Origin: Raphanus sativus
Taxonomy: Eukaryota; Streptophyta; Magnoliopsida; Brassicales; Brassicaceae
Direction of reading: 5' to 3'
DNA length: 64,000 nt
Assembly: GCF_000801105.2 (NCBI RefSeq)
Contig: NC_079514.1
Span: 3,534,001-3,598,000, forward strand
In this document: one piece after another, positions 35,336-46,623 of the stretch
How the letters are laid out: every line of letters begins with the position of its first letter
Position numbering within the stretch: position 1 is the first letter of the stretch
The notes under the pieces: model-generated
Seen by the model: the letters and a program-made list of their open reading frames with translations, nothing else
Told to the model about the DNA's origin: nothing
Database searches by the model: none
Translations under genes and position numbers: made by a program

Positions 35336-36739
35336 TTACGTGCGTGGCAAGAGAACGCTTGAAGGAAACGCATGAGAACCATTGTTTGGTGCAGCTTTAA
35401 GCCCTAGAATCGTACTAATCACATTATATATCTCAACATTCTCAAAAGAAGGCACTTTCCTTCCTTTTGCAAACATAGGACCATGCCCAATGAATATAGT
35501 CCTCATCGAGAAGAAAGCATTGTCATACCCATGAGCTCCACCACACTCCATGGCTTCACTCCTCTTCTGCTCAACCTTGAACCCCTCATCAACTAGTCCT
35601 ATGATAGGTGGGATCCTCTCACTCTCTGCGTAATGCAGCCTGCTAGGTAAATCCTCCTTGAGATAAACCTTCAAGTACTTCCCGTTCTCTACTTCACCTG
35701 AGTTCAAACCTTCTTTGATCTTAGCCACTATGTCTGCTGCATTGTGACCTGAAGGTGGTTTAATAGCTAGCAAGGGAGTGTAGTCATGAACCCAGCTGCT
35801 AGGAATCTTGATCCATGGAGCTAGATCATCAAGAACGATGATTTTCTCGTCACAAGTCCCAACCATTCCATGATCACCAACCATGATCATAGTCACATCC
35901 TCAAAAATCCCTCTTCTCTCCAAACCATTGATTAATCTACCAATCAAACGATCAACGTTGACTACAGCTTCGGTGATCCGAGGATCATCAGGACCAACTT
36001 GGTGACCCTGATGATCCGGATCTTCGAAATAAAGAGTCATGAAGCTAGGGATTTCTCTACTAGGCAGATCAAAGTAGCTCAAAATGGTATCAACCCTATC
36101 ATCAAAAGGAACAGATTCGTTATAGTTTTGGCAGAAACCTTTAGGGCAATCCCAAGAGCCTTTGTGCACCTCAGAGCCAGGCCAGAAGTAAGAAGCAGCC
36201 TTGAGCCCTTGGTTCACTACTGTCTCCCACAACGGCTCACCTAACCACCACTCTGGCTCGTGGCTACCCATTGTGAAAGTTTTCCCTGTTTCTGGATCCA
36301 TAAACTTGTTGTTGATGATGCCGTGGTACGCAGGGTATAGTCCTGTGACTATAGAGTAATGGTTAGGGAAAGTTAGTGTCGGGAAAACCGGGATTAAACC
36401 GGTTTCTGCTTCTGTTCCGTTGGAGATTAACCGGTGTATGTTGGGTAGTTTGGTCTTGAATTGGTACCCGAAACGAAACCCGTCTGAGGATATTAGTAGA
36501 ACCACAGGCTTGTCGAGTTTCTTGAGTGGGTGGGAAGAGAAGAAGACGAAGAAGAAAACGGCAGAGAGAGTGACGCAGGTGATGATAAGAAGAGATGTGA
36601 AGATGAAGCAGCTTGAGATGGAGATAGTGGAAGAGTCTGCGTTGATGTTGTCGAGAGGTGCGTTCGATTGGCTTGGTGGGTCTTCTTCTGGTAGTAAAGC
36701 TTTGTGCCTTTTAGCGGACGATGAGTCGCCGGAGATCAT
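35336..36739 (-). CDS. Ectonucleotide pyrophosphatase/phosphodiesterase (NPP family), type II membrane protein
   Basis: This intronless gene encodes 467 residues. A cytosolic N-terminus is followed by one membrane anchor at about 42-67, so the enzyme domain should face the lumen or apoplast. Metal and catalytic residues are D86 in SSDGFR, the nucleophile T123 in PTLTFPNH, the DPDHQGHQ site and GDHGM. These match alkaline-phosphatase-superfamily NPPs, which hydrolyse phosphodiester or pyrophosphate bonds of nucleotides and nucleotide sugars. Arabidopsis has a tandem trio (At4g29680, 29690, 29700); only one copy is here, so the exact orthologue is uncertain. The substrate cannot be read from sequence. 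Confidence 0.92.
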   Translation of the reverse strand: MISGDSSSAKRHKALLPEEDPPSQSNAPLDNINADSSTISISSCFIFTSLLIITCVTLSAVFFFVFFSSHPLKKLDKPVVLLISSDGFRFGYQFKTKLPNIHRLISNGTEAETGLIPVFPTLTFPNHYSIVTGLYPAYHGIINNKFMDPETGKTFTMGSHEPEWWLGEPLWETVVNQGLKAASYFWPGSEVHKGSWDCPKGFCQNYNESVPFDDRVDTILSYFDLPSREIPSFMTLYFEDPDHQGHQVGPDDPRITEAVVNVDRLIGRLINGLERRGIFEDVTMIMVGDHGMVGTCDEKIIVLDDLAPWIKIPSSWVHDYTPLLAIKPPSGHNAADIVAKIKEGLNSGEVENGKYLKVYLKEDLPSRLHYAESERIPPIIGLVDEGFKVEQKRSEAMECGGAHGYDNAFFSMRTIFIGHGPMFAKGRKVPSFENVEIYNVISTILGLKAAPNNGSHAFPSSVLLPRT

Positions 36740-38080
36740 TGCTTCTCTCTCTGGTGTAGCTTATTCTTTACAAACGATGACCTACTTAACACACAAAATA
36801 GAAGATACCGTATCTTACACTCAAGATCTCGGGTAAACCTAGAAATCTAAACCTTTTTTTGTGCAACCCTAGAAATCTAAACCTAATCTCCTCAAATAAA
36901 GGACAATGACTCCGATGTTAAAAACAAACATCCCGACAATAAAGGACAATAACTAAAACGGTTCCGATCCTTAAACCGATGGGTGTGATGTTTCTCACAA
37001 AAAAAACCTTTGCAAACTTTGATCAGAGTTTTTGAGGTCAGAGGGAAAAAAAAGAGACGAAGTCTTGGAGAGACTTGCACGTTACGTTTTACACGGATCG
37101 TGATTCTTTTGGACGCTCGTGAATCTGCCACGTTTCTTGGTAATAAGTCCACCATTGATTAGTCCAACAGATAAACAGAGTGTGGAACATGTAGTCGTTT
37201 TTTTTTGTGCTCCTAGACAAGAGTGGCGATATTGTTTAAAATTTAGGTATTGGAACTGGTCTGATTAAGTCTGAGCTTTCCTCTGCATCAGTATGAGTGT
37301 GTATGAAGATTTTGGTGATTGTTAATTGACCTATGTTATTGCAACATATAATGAGCATCCAAGTTGTAGTATCAGGGTCTTTCGAATTAAGAAGGCTAGC
37401 GAGAGCATCAGCATCGTTCAGTTATCAAAAGTGGTGTTCCTTACATTATTAAATTCATTTCTTGATTGAAAATCTAAATTCAAAAAAGAAAAAAATATTG
37501 AACCAATAAAGATGAAGCTCTCCGTTTAGAACATGTTCTTCCTTTTTCATCTATCTCTCATCTGCTGTTTAATTATTCATTAGTATTTACAACTAGAGAT
37601 TCTCTCATAACATAACCTGTGAGCATGCTCTCTTGCAAGTTTGCTATGGAGTTAAACGTACTGATATGGGTAAGCTGACTACAAAATAGACTTTTCGAGC
37701 CTTTTAAAACTCATGGGCCCTAAATGGAACCTAAACAAGATCTTAAAGAAACAATTCCATCTTTCTCCTCCCAGTTTTAATTTTATTTTTCTACTTTACA
37801 ACTTTAAATACATTATTATTAATTAATCTGACTCATGTATATGATATTGGAAAACCACGATTATATTATCTTACTATAGTCAGTTCATCATGTATCGTAG
37901 TTACATATATGGTATTTGCAAAAATTGATTATAGAAAGATAATGATAATTGTGATTTATTGGTAAATGATAGTGATTTTATATGTTGCAGTCAATAACTC
38001 TAACCCATAGATTCACTGGTCACAATCATTAATATGAGAATAAACTGGATTTAGTGTGTCCATCTCATGACTACGACCAC
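36740..38080. other. Intergenic region upstream of the phosphodiesterase gene
   Basis: Promoter of the minus-strand phosphodiesterase lies near 36740-36900. A 17-bp duplication at 36838-36854 and 36868-36884 surrounds a T-rich 13-nt insert. The remainder is AT-rich with no gene seen. Confidence 0.5.
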
Positions 38081-38094
38081 AAGTATTAAGGTTG

Positions 38095-38757
38095 CAAGAC
38101 ATCCTTTTATCACTTGGCTTGTCATGAGAGGAAGAATGGTGACTCGTGACAGGTTAATTTCTTGGGGAATGGATGTATCTCCAGCATGCTTGCTGTGTGG
38201 CACCTGTGATGAAACATCAGCTCACATATTCTTTGAATGTAATTATTCTCTCAGTGTTTGGAATAGTTTACTGGTCAGGTCAAGACTTCACCCACCATCC
38301 TCGCTTCAGAACATTGTTACTTGGCTTTCCTCACCTCAGATTACATGAAAGCTGAGAACTATGATGCACCTGAATTTTCAGGCAACTATTAATTTACCAC
38401 ATTTGGAAGGAAAGAAACAGTAGATTGCATTCAAATGTTTCCAGGCCACCATCGCAGATTTTAAAGGACATAGCTTTATAGATGCGTTCAAAGCTTTTCT
38501 CACTAGACAGGGAAGATCGACCTGTCTCGAGACTTCCTACCACAACACCATCAACAAGACAGCAACAACAGACCTATCTTTCCATCTGGTTCGGCAGAGT
38601 ACAAGTCTAAAATCTGTAGATCCTTATCAAAAATTGCTCGCTTCACATCTGCTTCATTATCTCTATGTTATATTTTTAAAAATCAGCTCTCCATCTTTGT
38701 AGGTCTGTAAAAACATTCCAAGTTTATTCAGAAATGGTATCCTTATTAAAAAAAAAA
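38095..38757 (+). mobile_element. 5'-truncated LINE insertion with zf-RVT fragment
   Basis: The 14-bp sequence AAGTATTAAGGTTG occurs at 38081-38094 and again at 38756-38769, directly after a poly(A) run, giving a clear target-site duplication. The first 250 bases encode the zinc-binding reverse-transcriptase-associated domain found at the 3' end of plant LINE ORF2 (FITWLVMRGRMVTRDRL, CLLCG, then HIFFEC). Only the last 0.65 kb of the element is present, as expected when reverse transcription stops early. The body ends CCTTATTAAAAAAAAAA. Confidence 0.82.
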
Positions 38758-38769
38758 GTATTAAGGTTG

Positions 38770-41700
38770 GAGGTAAACCAGTTAGGTTGGAAGAAATCTC
38801 AGATAACTAGATCATGCTTCTATTTGGAAGTTCACATTTTTTTTAAATCGTTTTCAGCTCTTTTTAATTTATTTCGAGGGAATAATAATTCAAAGACTGA
38901 AATTTTATAGTCTAATCATGACTAATTGATTTAAAACTCGTAGAATGAAATATATATTAGACTATATATGTACATTGGTTGGAAATATTCAACACCCTAA
39001 TTTACATTTTTTTAACAATCTACATCACTTTCTCTTTCTTTCACCTATTAATTCAACATTTTTCAAATTTTGCTCTATAATATTTTTTTAATAAAATTTA
39101 ACATTTTATTTAACAACATTATCTAATATTTATTTAATAAAAATAAATTTATGTATCCAAATCAAATAGACAAAAATGATTCAAAATCTCCATTGTAACT
39201 AGGCTTATATAGATCCAAGAGGTCACTGGCTAGTGGCTTTTATAATTTCTTAACCTTAAACAAGTGGGTTTTTTATTTACACATCATATTTTGTCAAATC
39301 GTGTCATGATATCTTGGGGAAATTCTATTAATCTTTTTTTTTGCACAACCAAAGATTTTCATAAATATTATTAAATTTCCAGCTTATATTTTATAAAGAT
39401 CATATACTCGCATTCCCAACCTTTTTAGAGTAACCAACCAATTTAATCAAATACACAACATAAACATCTGCTTCATCTTGTTTTCTTTAAATTACCATGG
39501 GATGAAAACAAAGGGACCATACAACCAAAATTAGAAAAGGACAGATCCAAGAAAGATGCTAATTAGCATCAACCTTTTGTATTTTTGTGAAGGGATATAT
39601 ACAAATGCAAAGAAAGCCTGTAAACAACCACATTGGCCATAAATTCATTTCAAAACATACTGAATACTTTGTTTCAAGCATCAGTTTAGTTCACTTCGAG
39701 AAACCAATTAAAAAGTCCACAAAATAAACCACATATTGCTAGGTAGCTAGGTCCCTAGATTCGTTCTTGACACCTTCTGTTCGTTACTTCCTTATTTTTA
39801 TCATATTTTTTCCTGAAAATTTGGGGTATATGGAAAGAAAAAAAAACTTGGGGGTATATGTGTGTGTGTTCCTTTAATAACAGGTCCACTTTGTATAACA
39901 TAATAATCACAAAAGCTTTATAAAGGAACACCAACCAAAAGAATGTTGAATATCAATGAGATAATTTACTTAATTCACATATAATCCCAAGTTCATCATC
40001 GTAGCCGATTAGGGATGAATTAAAAAGTAATGAATATACATTCTTAAAACCGTAAGAAAATAATGAAAGCATCTAGTAAATGTTTCGATCTCTTTACTTA
40101 CCTTAATTTGGTTGAATTCGTAAAATGTATTGTTTTTCTATTTTGCCAAAGCCAGTAATTCTTTTTTCTTGAACACCAAAGCCAGTAATTCATATGGACT
40201 TTGGTTTCATTTTAGATGATTACATTGTTTATATAATATTCAGTGTTGGTAATATATAGTAAAAAGCAATACAAATGAGAATCATTGCATCTGTAGTAAA
40301 TGATTTGTTTTTTTTTTTAAACCTAGTAAATGATTTTGTTAAGGCAAAAGTAACACGTAGACAGTAAAAGATGGACAGATAAGCAAAGACACAAAAGTTA
40401 CTCTTTGATGTTGGATTTTCATCATAATTTTCCAAAATATAAATGATTTTTCAGTTTGTTGATTACTAATGATTATAAATGTATCATGATCTTTGGAGAA
40501 GAAAAGAAATAAGTCATGATCTCATGTTTTCATTTGTAGTTGCGAAGATGGAGAAAAAATCATATTAGGTGAAACATCTTCTTTCACTGATTAGCTCATT
40601 TGATTTAATATTTTATGCTATTCAACTTCTCCTTTCTTTCTCCATCAACTCATATGTTGCCACCAAATTGGTCAAAAATCTCAGGCAAATTGGTTAATTA
40701 TTCATTTCATTTTCCTCTTTCTCAAATGACTATTGTTTAGGGTATCTACATTACTGAGTTATTTACACATTCAAATTAAGTGAAATTAGCAATTTACAAC
40801 ATAACTAATTAGTTATGTAGTTAAGAAGAGAAGTTTGATGAACTCTGAAGCGTCTTGATAGCTAGAGGATCGAGAATGGGTGGGACAACTATCTACTATG
40901 ATTATTTTTAATTATTGTAATTTTGTATAAATTTTAGCTATTTTTGATGAAAATTTGAATTTGTAAATATATTACTAGTGTTTTATAATTGCCTTGTATA
41001 AAACATATTCCTAGATCCGCTACTGGTAAAATCTATCGAGGTTTCTAGGTATATATATGAAACACTAAATCTTTGAAAATAACATTATATTGTACAATGG
41101 GTGAACGAGACTCTTGCCATTATATGTGGCATTAAAGGTTTTAGCGACATTTGATAAAAGAAAGTAGTGACAAACACACTAATGTGGATCACTTGTGTGT
41201 ATTGATCCTTAGAGCATTTCTGATATTAAGTTCCATTAAGTGAATATGAAGTAAAAATGCTCTAACTCCATTCTATTTCTCACTCTATATGAACAAACAA
41301 AAAATCAACAGTAAACTTTATTATAGAGTTAAAAGTGAAGTAGGATTAGAGCATCTTCTACTCCATATTTATTTTTATTCAGTTTTAAAATAAAAATAGA
41401 TTGGAGATGGAGATCTTTAAAAGATGTCCTTAAAGTCATGGTGTTAAAAAAAAAAGATGGAGATGTCCTTAAAGTTAGCTTCTGGTTACCGAGACAAATA
41501 ACATGCCGTATTAGTAACTTTAACATGCCATACCTGTTTGTTGTTTCTAATAAAAGCTGTTGCTTAGTGGTTAAACATGCATAATCGATTAATCGTTAAA
41601 TAGCACAGCCATACACACAAGCTCATTAAAAATCATGTTAATTGGAATATATTGTTGTTTTACAGGTAAAGGAAAGTGCTTAATTGTCTTGAGGAAGAAA

Positions 41701-41830
41701 TAATATTAACACATCTTTGAATTTTCAAGAGTGACCAGGCCGATTCGTGGTTGACTTAGAATGGATCTTGACAACAAAAAACTAGTAAGGTAGCAATAGC
41801 AATCGATTTTCAACTAAAAAATATATCAAC

Positions 41831-41869
<39 letters not shown>

Positions 41870-44800
41870 TTTATTTATTTATTCTATATACGTATAGTGT
41901 CTATTTATTCTATTTTTACTAATTTGGAAAAAGACAGCAAGTGGGGCATTCTTGTTATCTTTAGCAATAGAAAGCAAATCAAATTGTTTCACAATAATAG
42001 AGTGGAGTCCAATTGGATAGCTCTCTATGAATTGACCATACAAACAATATAATAAACATGTTGGAACAAAAACATCAGAAATATACGTACGAATCGGATA
42101 TTATTAAAACCAATAATAGAATTAAGATTTCTGGATGTGACGAATATGTACTACAACTTACAGAATCAACACTAAGATCTGATCACCATTAATGCCAGAA
42201 GCTTTGGCAGTACATCTAACCCTTCATCGAGCTAGGAGTAAGTAAGCTTTTAACAACTTTTTAACCACTTTAAATTTACATTAGCTAATCAAACCAATCA
42301 ATTCAGAGTCACATACAAAAGAGTTCCATAGTATTCTTTATGATATATTTCGTCTACCAACAAAAACATTGATTCAACTACTTTTGTTTTTGTTCTAAAC
42401 AAAATCAATAGCATGGTGCCATTGCAAAAGACACTTTACTTTCCAATTATATGGATCTCGTTATTGGTTAATTAATTAAAATAACATTTTGCACAAAAAA
42501 ATAAAAAAGTAAGGGCATCCATTTCTAACCACAAATTTAAAACTGAAATTAAATATTTAATAATAGAAATATCTGAAACACACAGAAATGTAAACATTTT
42601 AAAATATAAGTATTTTAATGACATTATATAAACTACTGAAAAACTTAATGGCATTATATAAACTACTGAAAACAATTTATGTTATGAACGGGACATATAA
42701 CTATAACATATACTGTCATTTTCTTTAATTACGTGTAGTAAAATTTATAACAAAAAGACTGAGGAGGATCCAACAATCTTGGAGCATATGAGATTGAATG
42801 CCTGTATTTTGACTATTCCTAGTAGCATTTTTAATATTTAAATTCTAACAATCAAAAAATTATCTGCAAGAAAAAATGGATTTGTTTTCCCAAAAACACA
42901 TAAATTTTGTTAATCCAATCGCGACTTATTGTTTTCTTCTCGCTTGATTGGAAGGGAGAATTATCGATTATGATGGACTATCTGGAATTGACATAATCAT
43001 TATTATAGTTCATGTAGAAACGAGAATCTAACTGTTACAAAATAGATTATGGACTATATACGTTGATGTAAGATGTGAATTTTGATATATTTCTTAAGTT
43101 AATTATTCTTTCATTTTCAATATACTTAAAGTAAAATCTGAGTCCTACAAAAAATGTAAAAAGGTAAAAATAATGTAAAATACTTCAAATAACTAAATTT
43201 TTTCATAGGAGTAATGCATTTTTTTATGTTTTCACTTTTAGGTATGCATTTCCAACCATGCCGGGTAAGTATGATATGTGCACAAAGGCGATATACATGG
43301 TCCTGTTATAATTTGAATTTATTGATTGATATGTTTCATTGACTGATGTCGAGATTGAAGAGCAATTTCATTGTATTTCATTTGATGGTTATACACAAAC
43401 TTTAGGTTTAGCTCTGATTTTGGTTTAAAATCTGTAGCTACCAGAAATTTGTTTGTTAATAATATCTCCTTTATGAGTTTTCAGGACCATGATTGAATAA
43501 AAACTTTATGCGGTTTTTCAGCTAAAATAAAAATATGGAATATTATAAATCAATAAATCATGTCCCCTCCTTATGAGTTATGAATAAAGGTCAGATACAA
43601 AATTAAAGCCCACTTGATTAGTTGATATTTTGTTAGAAAACACATAGGGTTTTGGTCTTCTTTTTCTTTTAATTTGGACAAAAGCATGTCACGATCGAGA
43701 TCCCGGTATGTTATGTGAATGTTAATGGTTGTATACTTGTATGTATGCTTAGTTTCTCAACGGAATCCGTTGGTAAATAAGCCCTTCCATCACGTTTTAT
43801 TTGCTTAGACAATATGAATGTTTGAAAGCATATTAATAAATTGTAAAACTGATTGGGGTTTATCTTTACAAAGTAAGTAGGGACACTAAAACCAAATTAG
43901 AAGAACAAGAAATAATTGATATTAAAGATATAAATATGTAAAGCAAATTGGTTAGACAGACCCTACAACACCACATGTTCATTACACATTGTACATAAGT
44001 GTTGAATCAAATCAAATGATTCGGGGAACCAATATGAAGATGATCATGACCATTCACCTCTCTATATTTTTGTTTTTTTCTTTTCAATATATGTTGATGC
44101 CCTTTTATAGGACCATGTTGCATACTTCTGCATATATGATAATAATGAATATGTGAGCGTAAAGACAGTTAATCACTTAGTCCTAGTGTAAATAGAAAGA
44201 CTCGTCCATGTGATACCACTCTCTCAATGTTTTCATCTATGATTTATGTTATAGAAATTGTGGTGACATTTTTTATCAAAAAAAATTGTGGTGACAAGCA
44301 AAAATGCAACAATAGTTTCCATCACTCAAATCTTAATATAAATCAAACTGTAGACTCAACTGTTTCATCAAATTCAACGATCGTTAAATCTCGGATTTTA
44401 ATGTGTTTTTGATCTCATATGTATATAAAATTTGCAACATAAATGTAAAACTGCGCATATATACAATATTAATTTGTAAGCGGGAAACTAGGCAGGTTCG
44501 GTGGATCCTGTCCATCAAAGCCTCACCACACAAACTAAAACTTAAGAATCTCTTAGGGTTGTTTGTATATATTTATAGGCAGGGAGCATCCTAAGCTTTT
44601 TTCTTTTGTTCTTTTCCTCTTCCAATTTCATACCATTTATTTTGTTTAAAGAATCAAGCAATTTTGTATAGTTTTGATTTAAAAATAATTTTTCATTTTA
44701 ATCATTTTGACTCTAAATATTGAAAATTTCAAAACAAATTAAAATTCTAGAGAATAAAGAGACTAGTGAGGAACAACGGTAGATGCAAATTCCATTATAC

Positions 44801-45057
44801 ATCTTCGTATCTTGCTTTCTTTTTGTTTCTCTAATATCCTTTGTCCCCCCTGGAACTCATCGACAAAGACATTTGCTTTTTAGATTGGAGGTGCTTTATA
44901 ACTTTTATAATTTAAGAGAAAAAAAACTGAAAGTAAACAAACAAAAAATTTAAAAATCTTACAAAAGACTAATTAATCTTATCTAAACATAATGACACCA
45001 AAAACATTTTCTTAAACTTAACACTCAAAAATCACATTTTGTACTTTATTAAAAAAA
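38770..45057. other. Long intergenic region, no gene recognised
   Basis: About 6.3 kb of AT-rich DNA shows no convincing coding frame on either strand. It contains an AT microsatellite (about 41838-41866), micro-duplications at 40146-40191, 40294-40336, 41422-41475 and 44255-44296, a 28-bp tandem duplication at 42615-42672, and MITE-like AGAGCAT/ATGCTCT inverted motifs near 41211-41262. Short non-coding RNAs cannot be excluded. Confidence 0.5.
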
Positions 45058-45069
45058 TCACATTTTGTA
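45027..45069 (-). repeat. 17-bp duplication spanning the PAO5 stop codon
   Basis: AAAAATCACATTTTGTA occurs at 45027-45043 and 45053-45069, separated by CTTTATTAA. The right copy contains the polyamine oxidase TGA (45058-45060) and its last codons, the left copy lies in the 3' region. The insert plus following A run resembles the tail of the truncated LINE in this window (CCTTATTAAAAAA). Confidence 0.7.
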
Positions 45070-46623
45070 ATGCTTGAGAAGCCTATTGGCTTCCCTTAAA
45101 CCACTATAGTAAGCACCATGAGTTGTGGAGTAATGTGTTCTATGTGTTGCTTCCCCTGCAAACAAGACTTGAAGCTCACGAACCTCGGCTTGATCATGAC
45201 ACTTGACCTGACCACCCTTCTTGTTAACCCTTGGCAATGGCTCAGCCATGGCATCTAGGTCATCACCACTTGACCCCACCGCCACATAAGAATACGACCC
45301 TCGGAACAGAGGATCTCCTCCCCATTCGCTCTTCAAGACCTTTGTGATTCTCAAGACTTCTTCATCATTACCATTCACATAGCCATTTACCAAGGGCTTA
45401 GCATCAGTGTCCTTTTTCACTTCCTTGCCTGTCAAGCAAGAGATAGTTGTCAAGACACCATCTATAATCTCCTCATCGGTTAGTTTCTCAAGCTCGAGCG
45501 CTTCTTTGCCTGCGAACCAAGAAAGCAAGACCTTTGAATTGCTATGGATTGGCGCTATAGTCGCCGTTCTCCTCATCCACCAAGGGATTCTCACGAACCT
45601 AAACTCGGAATCCTCCGGTTCAAACACAAGCTGCAGAGATGGGAAGTTTCTTTCAGACACTTCCACAAAGAGCTTGTTGACAACACCATAACCTAACCTC
45701 TTGATAGCGTCTGATTTGAACTCAGGCAAAGGAGGACTAAACAATCCGTCATCACTCTCAATCCCTGCCTTAAGCACACCTAAAGAGACCGTAACAACAA
45801 CATGATCAGCAGACACAACAGACCCATCAGAGAAATGCACCTTCACAGGACCCTCCTCTTCGCAACTCTCCCACTCGATCTTCGTGACCCGTCGGTTCAG
45901 CTGGATAACACCGTGAGGAAGAACAGAGGCCAAGTGATGAATCACGCTCACGTAGCCTTTAGCTATAGTGGTCTCTTCCCCTGGAAACATCTGGTACTCG
46001 CTCTCCGCCGCGTAGTCAAGCGTCGTGAGATCATCTGCTGACGTGTACGTCCTCTGCGTGTTGCTAAACATCGTGAAAACAGCTTCTTCGAGCGAGTGTC
46101 TGCTCCACGTCCCATAATATCCTTCTCCACCGTTGCTACAGTGAGCATCGAACCCAGACTTCAAGAACGACCCAACACTAGTGGCATTTTCGTAAATACC
46201 CGAAACGCCGTCGTTTTGAGAGGTCTCTTTCTCTTCTTTCCCCTGAGCCAACTCCATGAGAGCGTTGAACAGTCCAGAGATAGGTTCGACGATGGAAGGT
46301 TCAACCTCGAAGCCTCCTTCAGCAAACGTTCTGGCTTTATCAGTGGTGGGGTCCATGCACTCCCAAGGCTCGTCGGAGACGAGAGAACCGGTCTCCTCGG
46401 CGATTCTGTTAACGGGGCTTCCGCCGATGCCGTGTATCCACGTGGCACCCATCTCGATCCTCTCGGAGGAGAACTCGGAGGTGTTGATCCTCCCGCCGAT
46501 TCTGGACCCGCCTTCTACGACGGAGAGGTCGAAGGTGCTGTTGGAGTGAGTGTAGAGTTTGTTCGCCGCCGTGAGACCGGCCATTCCGGCTCCGATGATC
46601 ACGATTCTCGGTTTTTTCGTCAT
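45058..46623 (-). CDS. PAO5: Flavin-dependent polyamine oxidase (PAO5 type)
   Basis: This intronless gene encodes 521 residues. The FAD-binding motif is G11-x-G13-x-x-G16 in VIIGAGMAGLTAA, followed by the GGRI segment and GATWIHGIGG. The C-terminal FAD site is LFAGEATHRTHYSTTHGAYY. Lack of introns and a long inserted acidic loop (about 130-160) separate this clade from the many-exon PAO1-PAO4 genes. Arabidopsis PAO5 (At4g29720) is cytosolic, acts on thermospermine and spermine, and tempers xylem differentiation. No signal peptide or peroxisomal SKL/SRM-type tail is seen; the protein ends HYKM. TATAAAT on the minus strand at 46741-46747 lies about 120 bases upstream of the start. Confidence 0.93.
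   Translation of the reverse strand: MTKKPRIVIIGAGMAGLTAANKLYTHSNSTFDLSVVEGGSRIGGRINTSEFSSERIEMGATWIHGIGGSPVNRIAEETGSLVSDEPWECMDPTTDKARTFAEGGFEVEPSIVEPISGLFNALMELAQGKEEKETSQNDGVSGIYENATSVGSFLKSGFDAHCSNGGEGYYGTWSRHSLEEAVFTMFSNTQRTYTSADDLTTLDYAAESEYQMFPGEETTIAKGYVSVIHHLASVLPHGVIQLNRRVTKIEWESCEEEGPVKVHFSDGSVVSADHVVVTVSLGVLKAGIESDDGLFSPPLPEFKSDAIKRLGYGVVNKLFVEVSERNFPSLQLVFEPEDSEFRFVRIPWWMRRTATIAPIHSNSKVLLSWFAGKEALELEKLTDEEIIDGVLTTISCLTGKEVKKDTDAKPLVNGYVNGNDEEVLRITKVLKSEWGGDPLFRGSYSYVAVGSSGDDLDAMAEPLPRVNKKGGQVKCHDQAEVRELQVLFAGEATHRTHYSTTHGAYYSGLREANRLLKHYKM

Noticed and set aside
38067..38348. 93-codon frame as a host zinc-finger gene
   Set aside because: It is the zf-RVT tail of a LINE, begins inside the target duplication and is followed by a poly(A) and the second duplication copy.
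41211..41380. Possible MITE from AGAGCATTT and AAATGCTCT motifs
   Set aside because: The motifs are inverted and typical of crucifer MITEs, but no consistent outer boundary or target duplication could be set, so it is not listed as an element.
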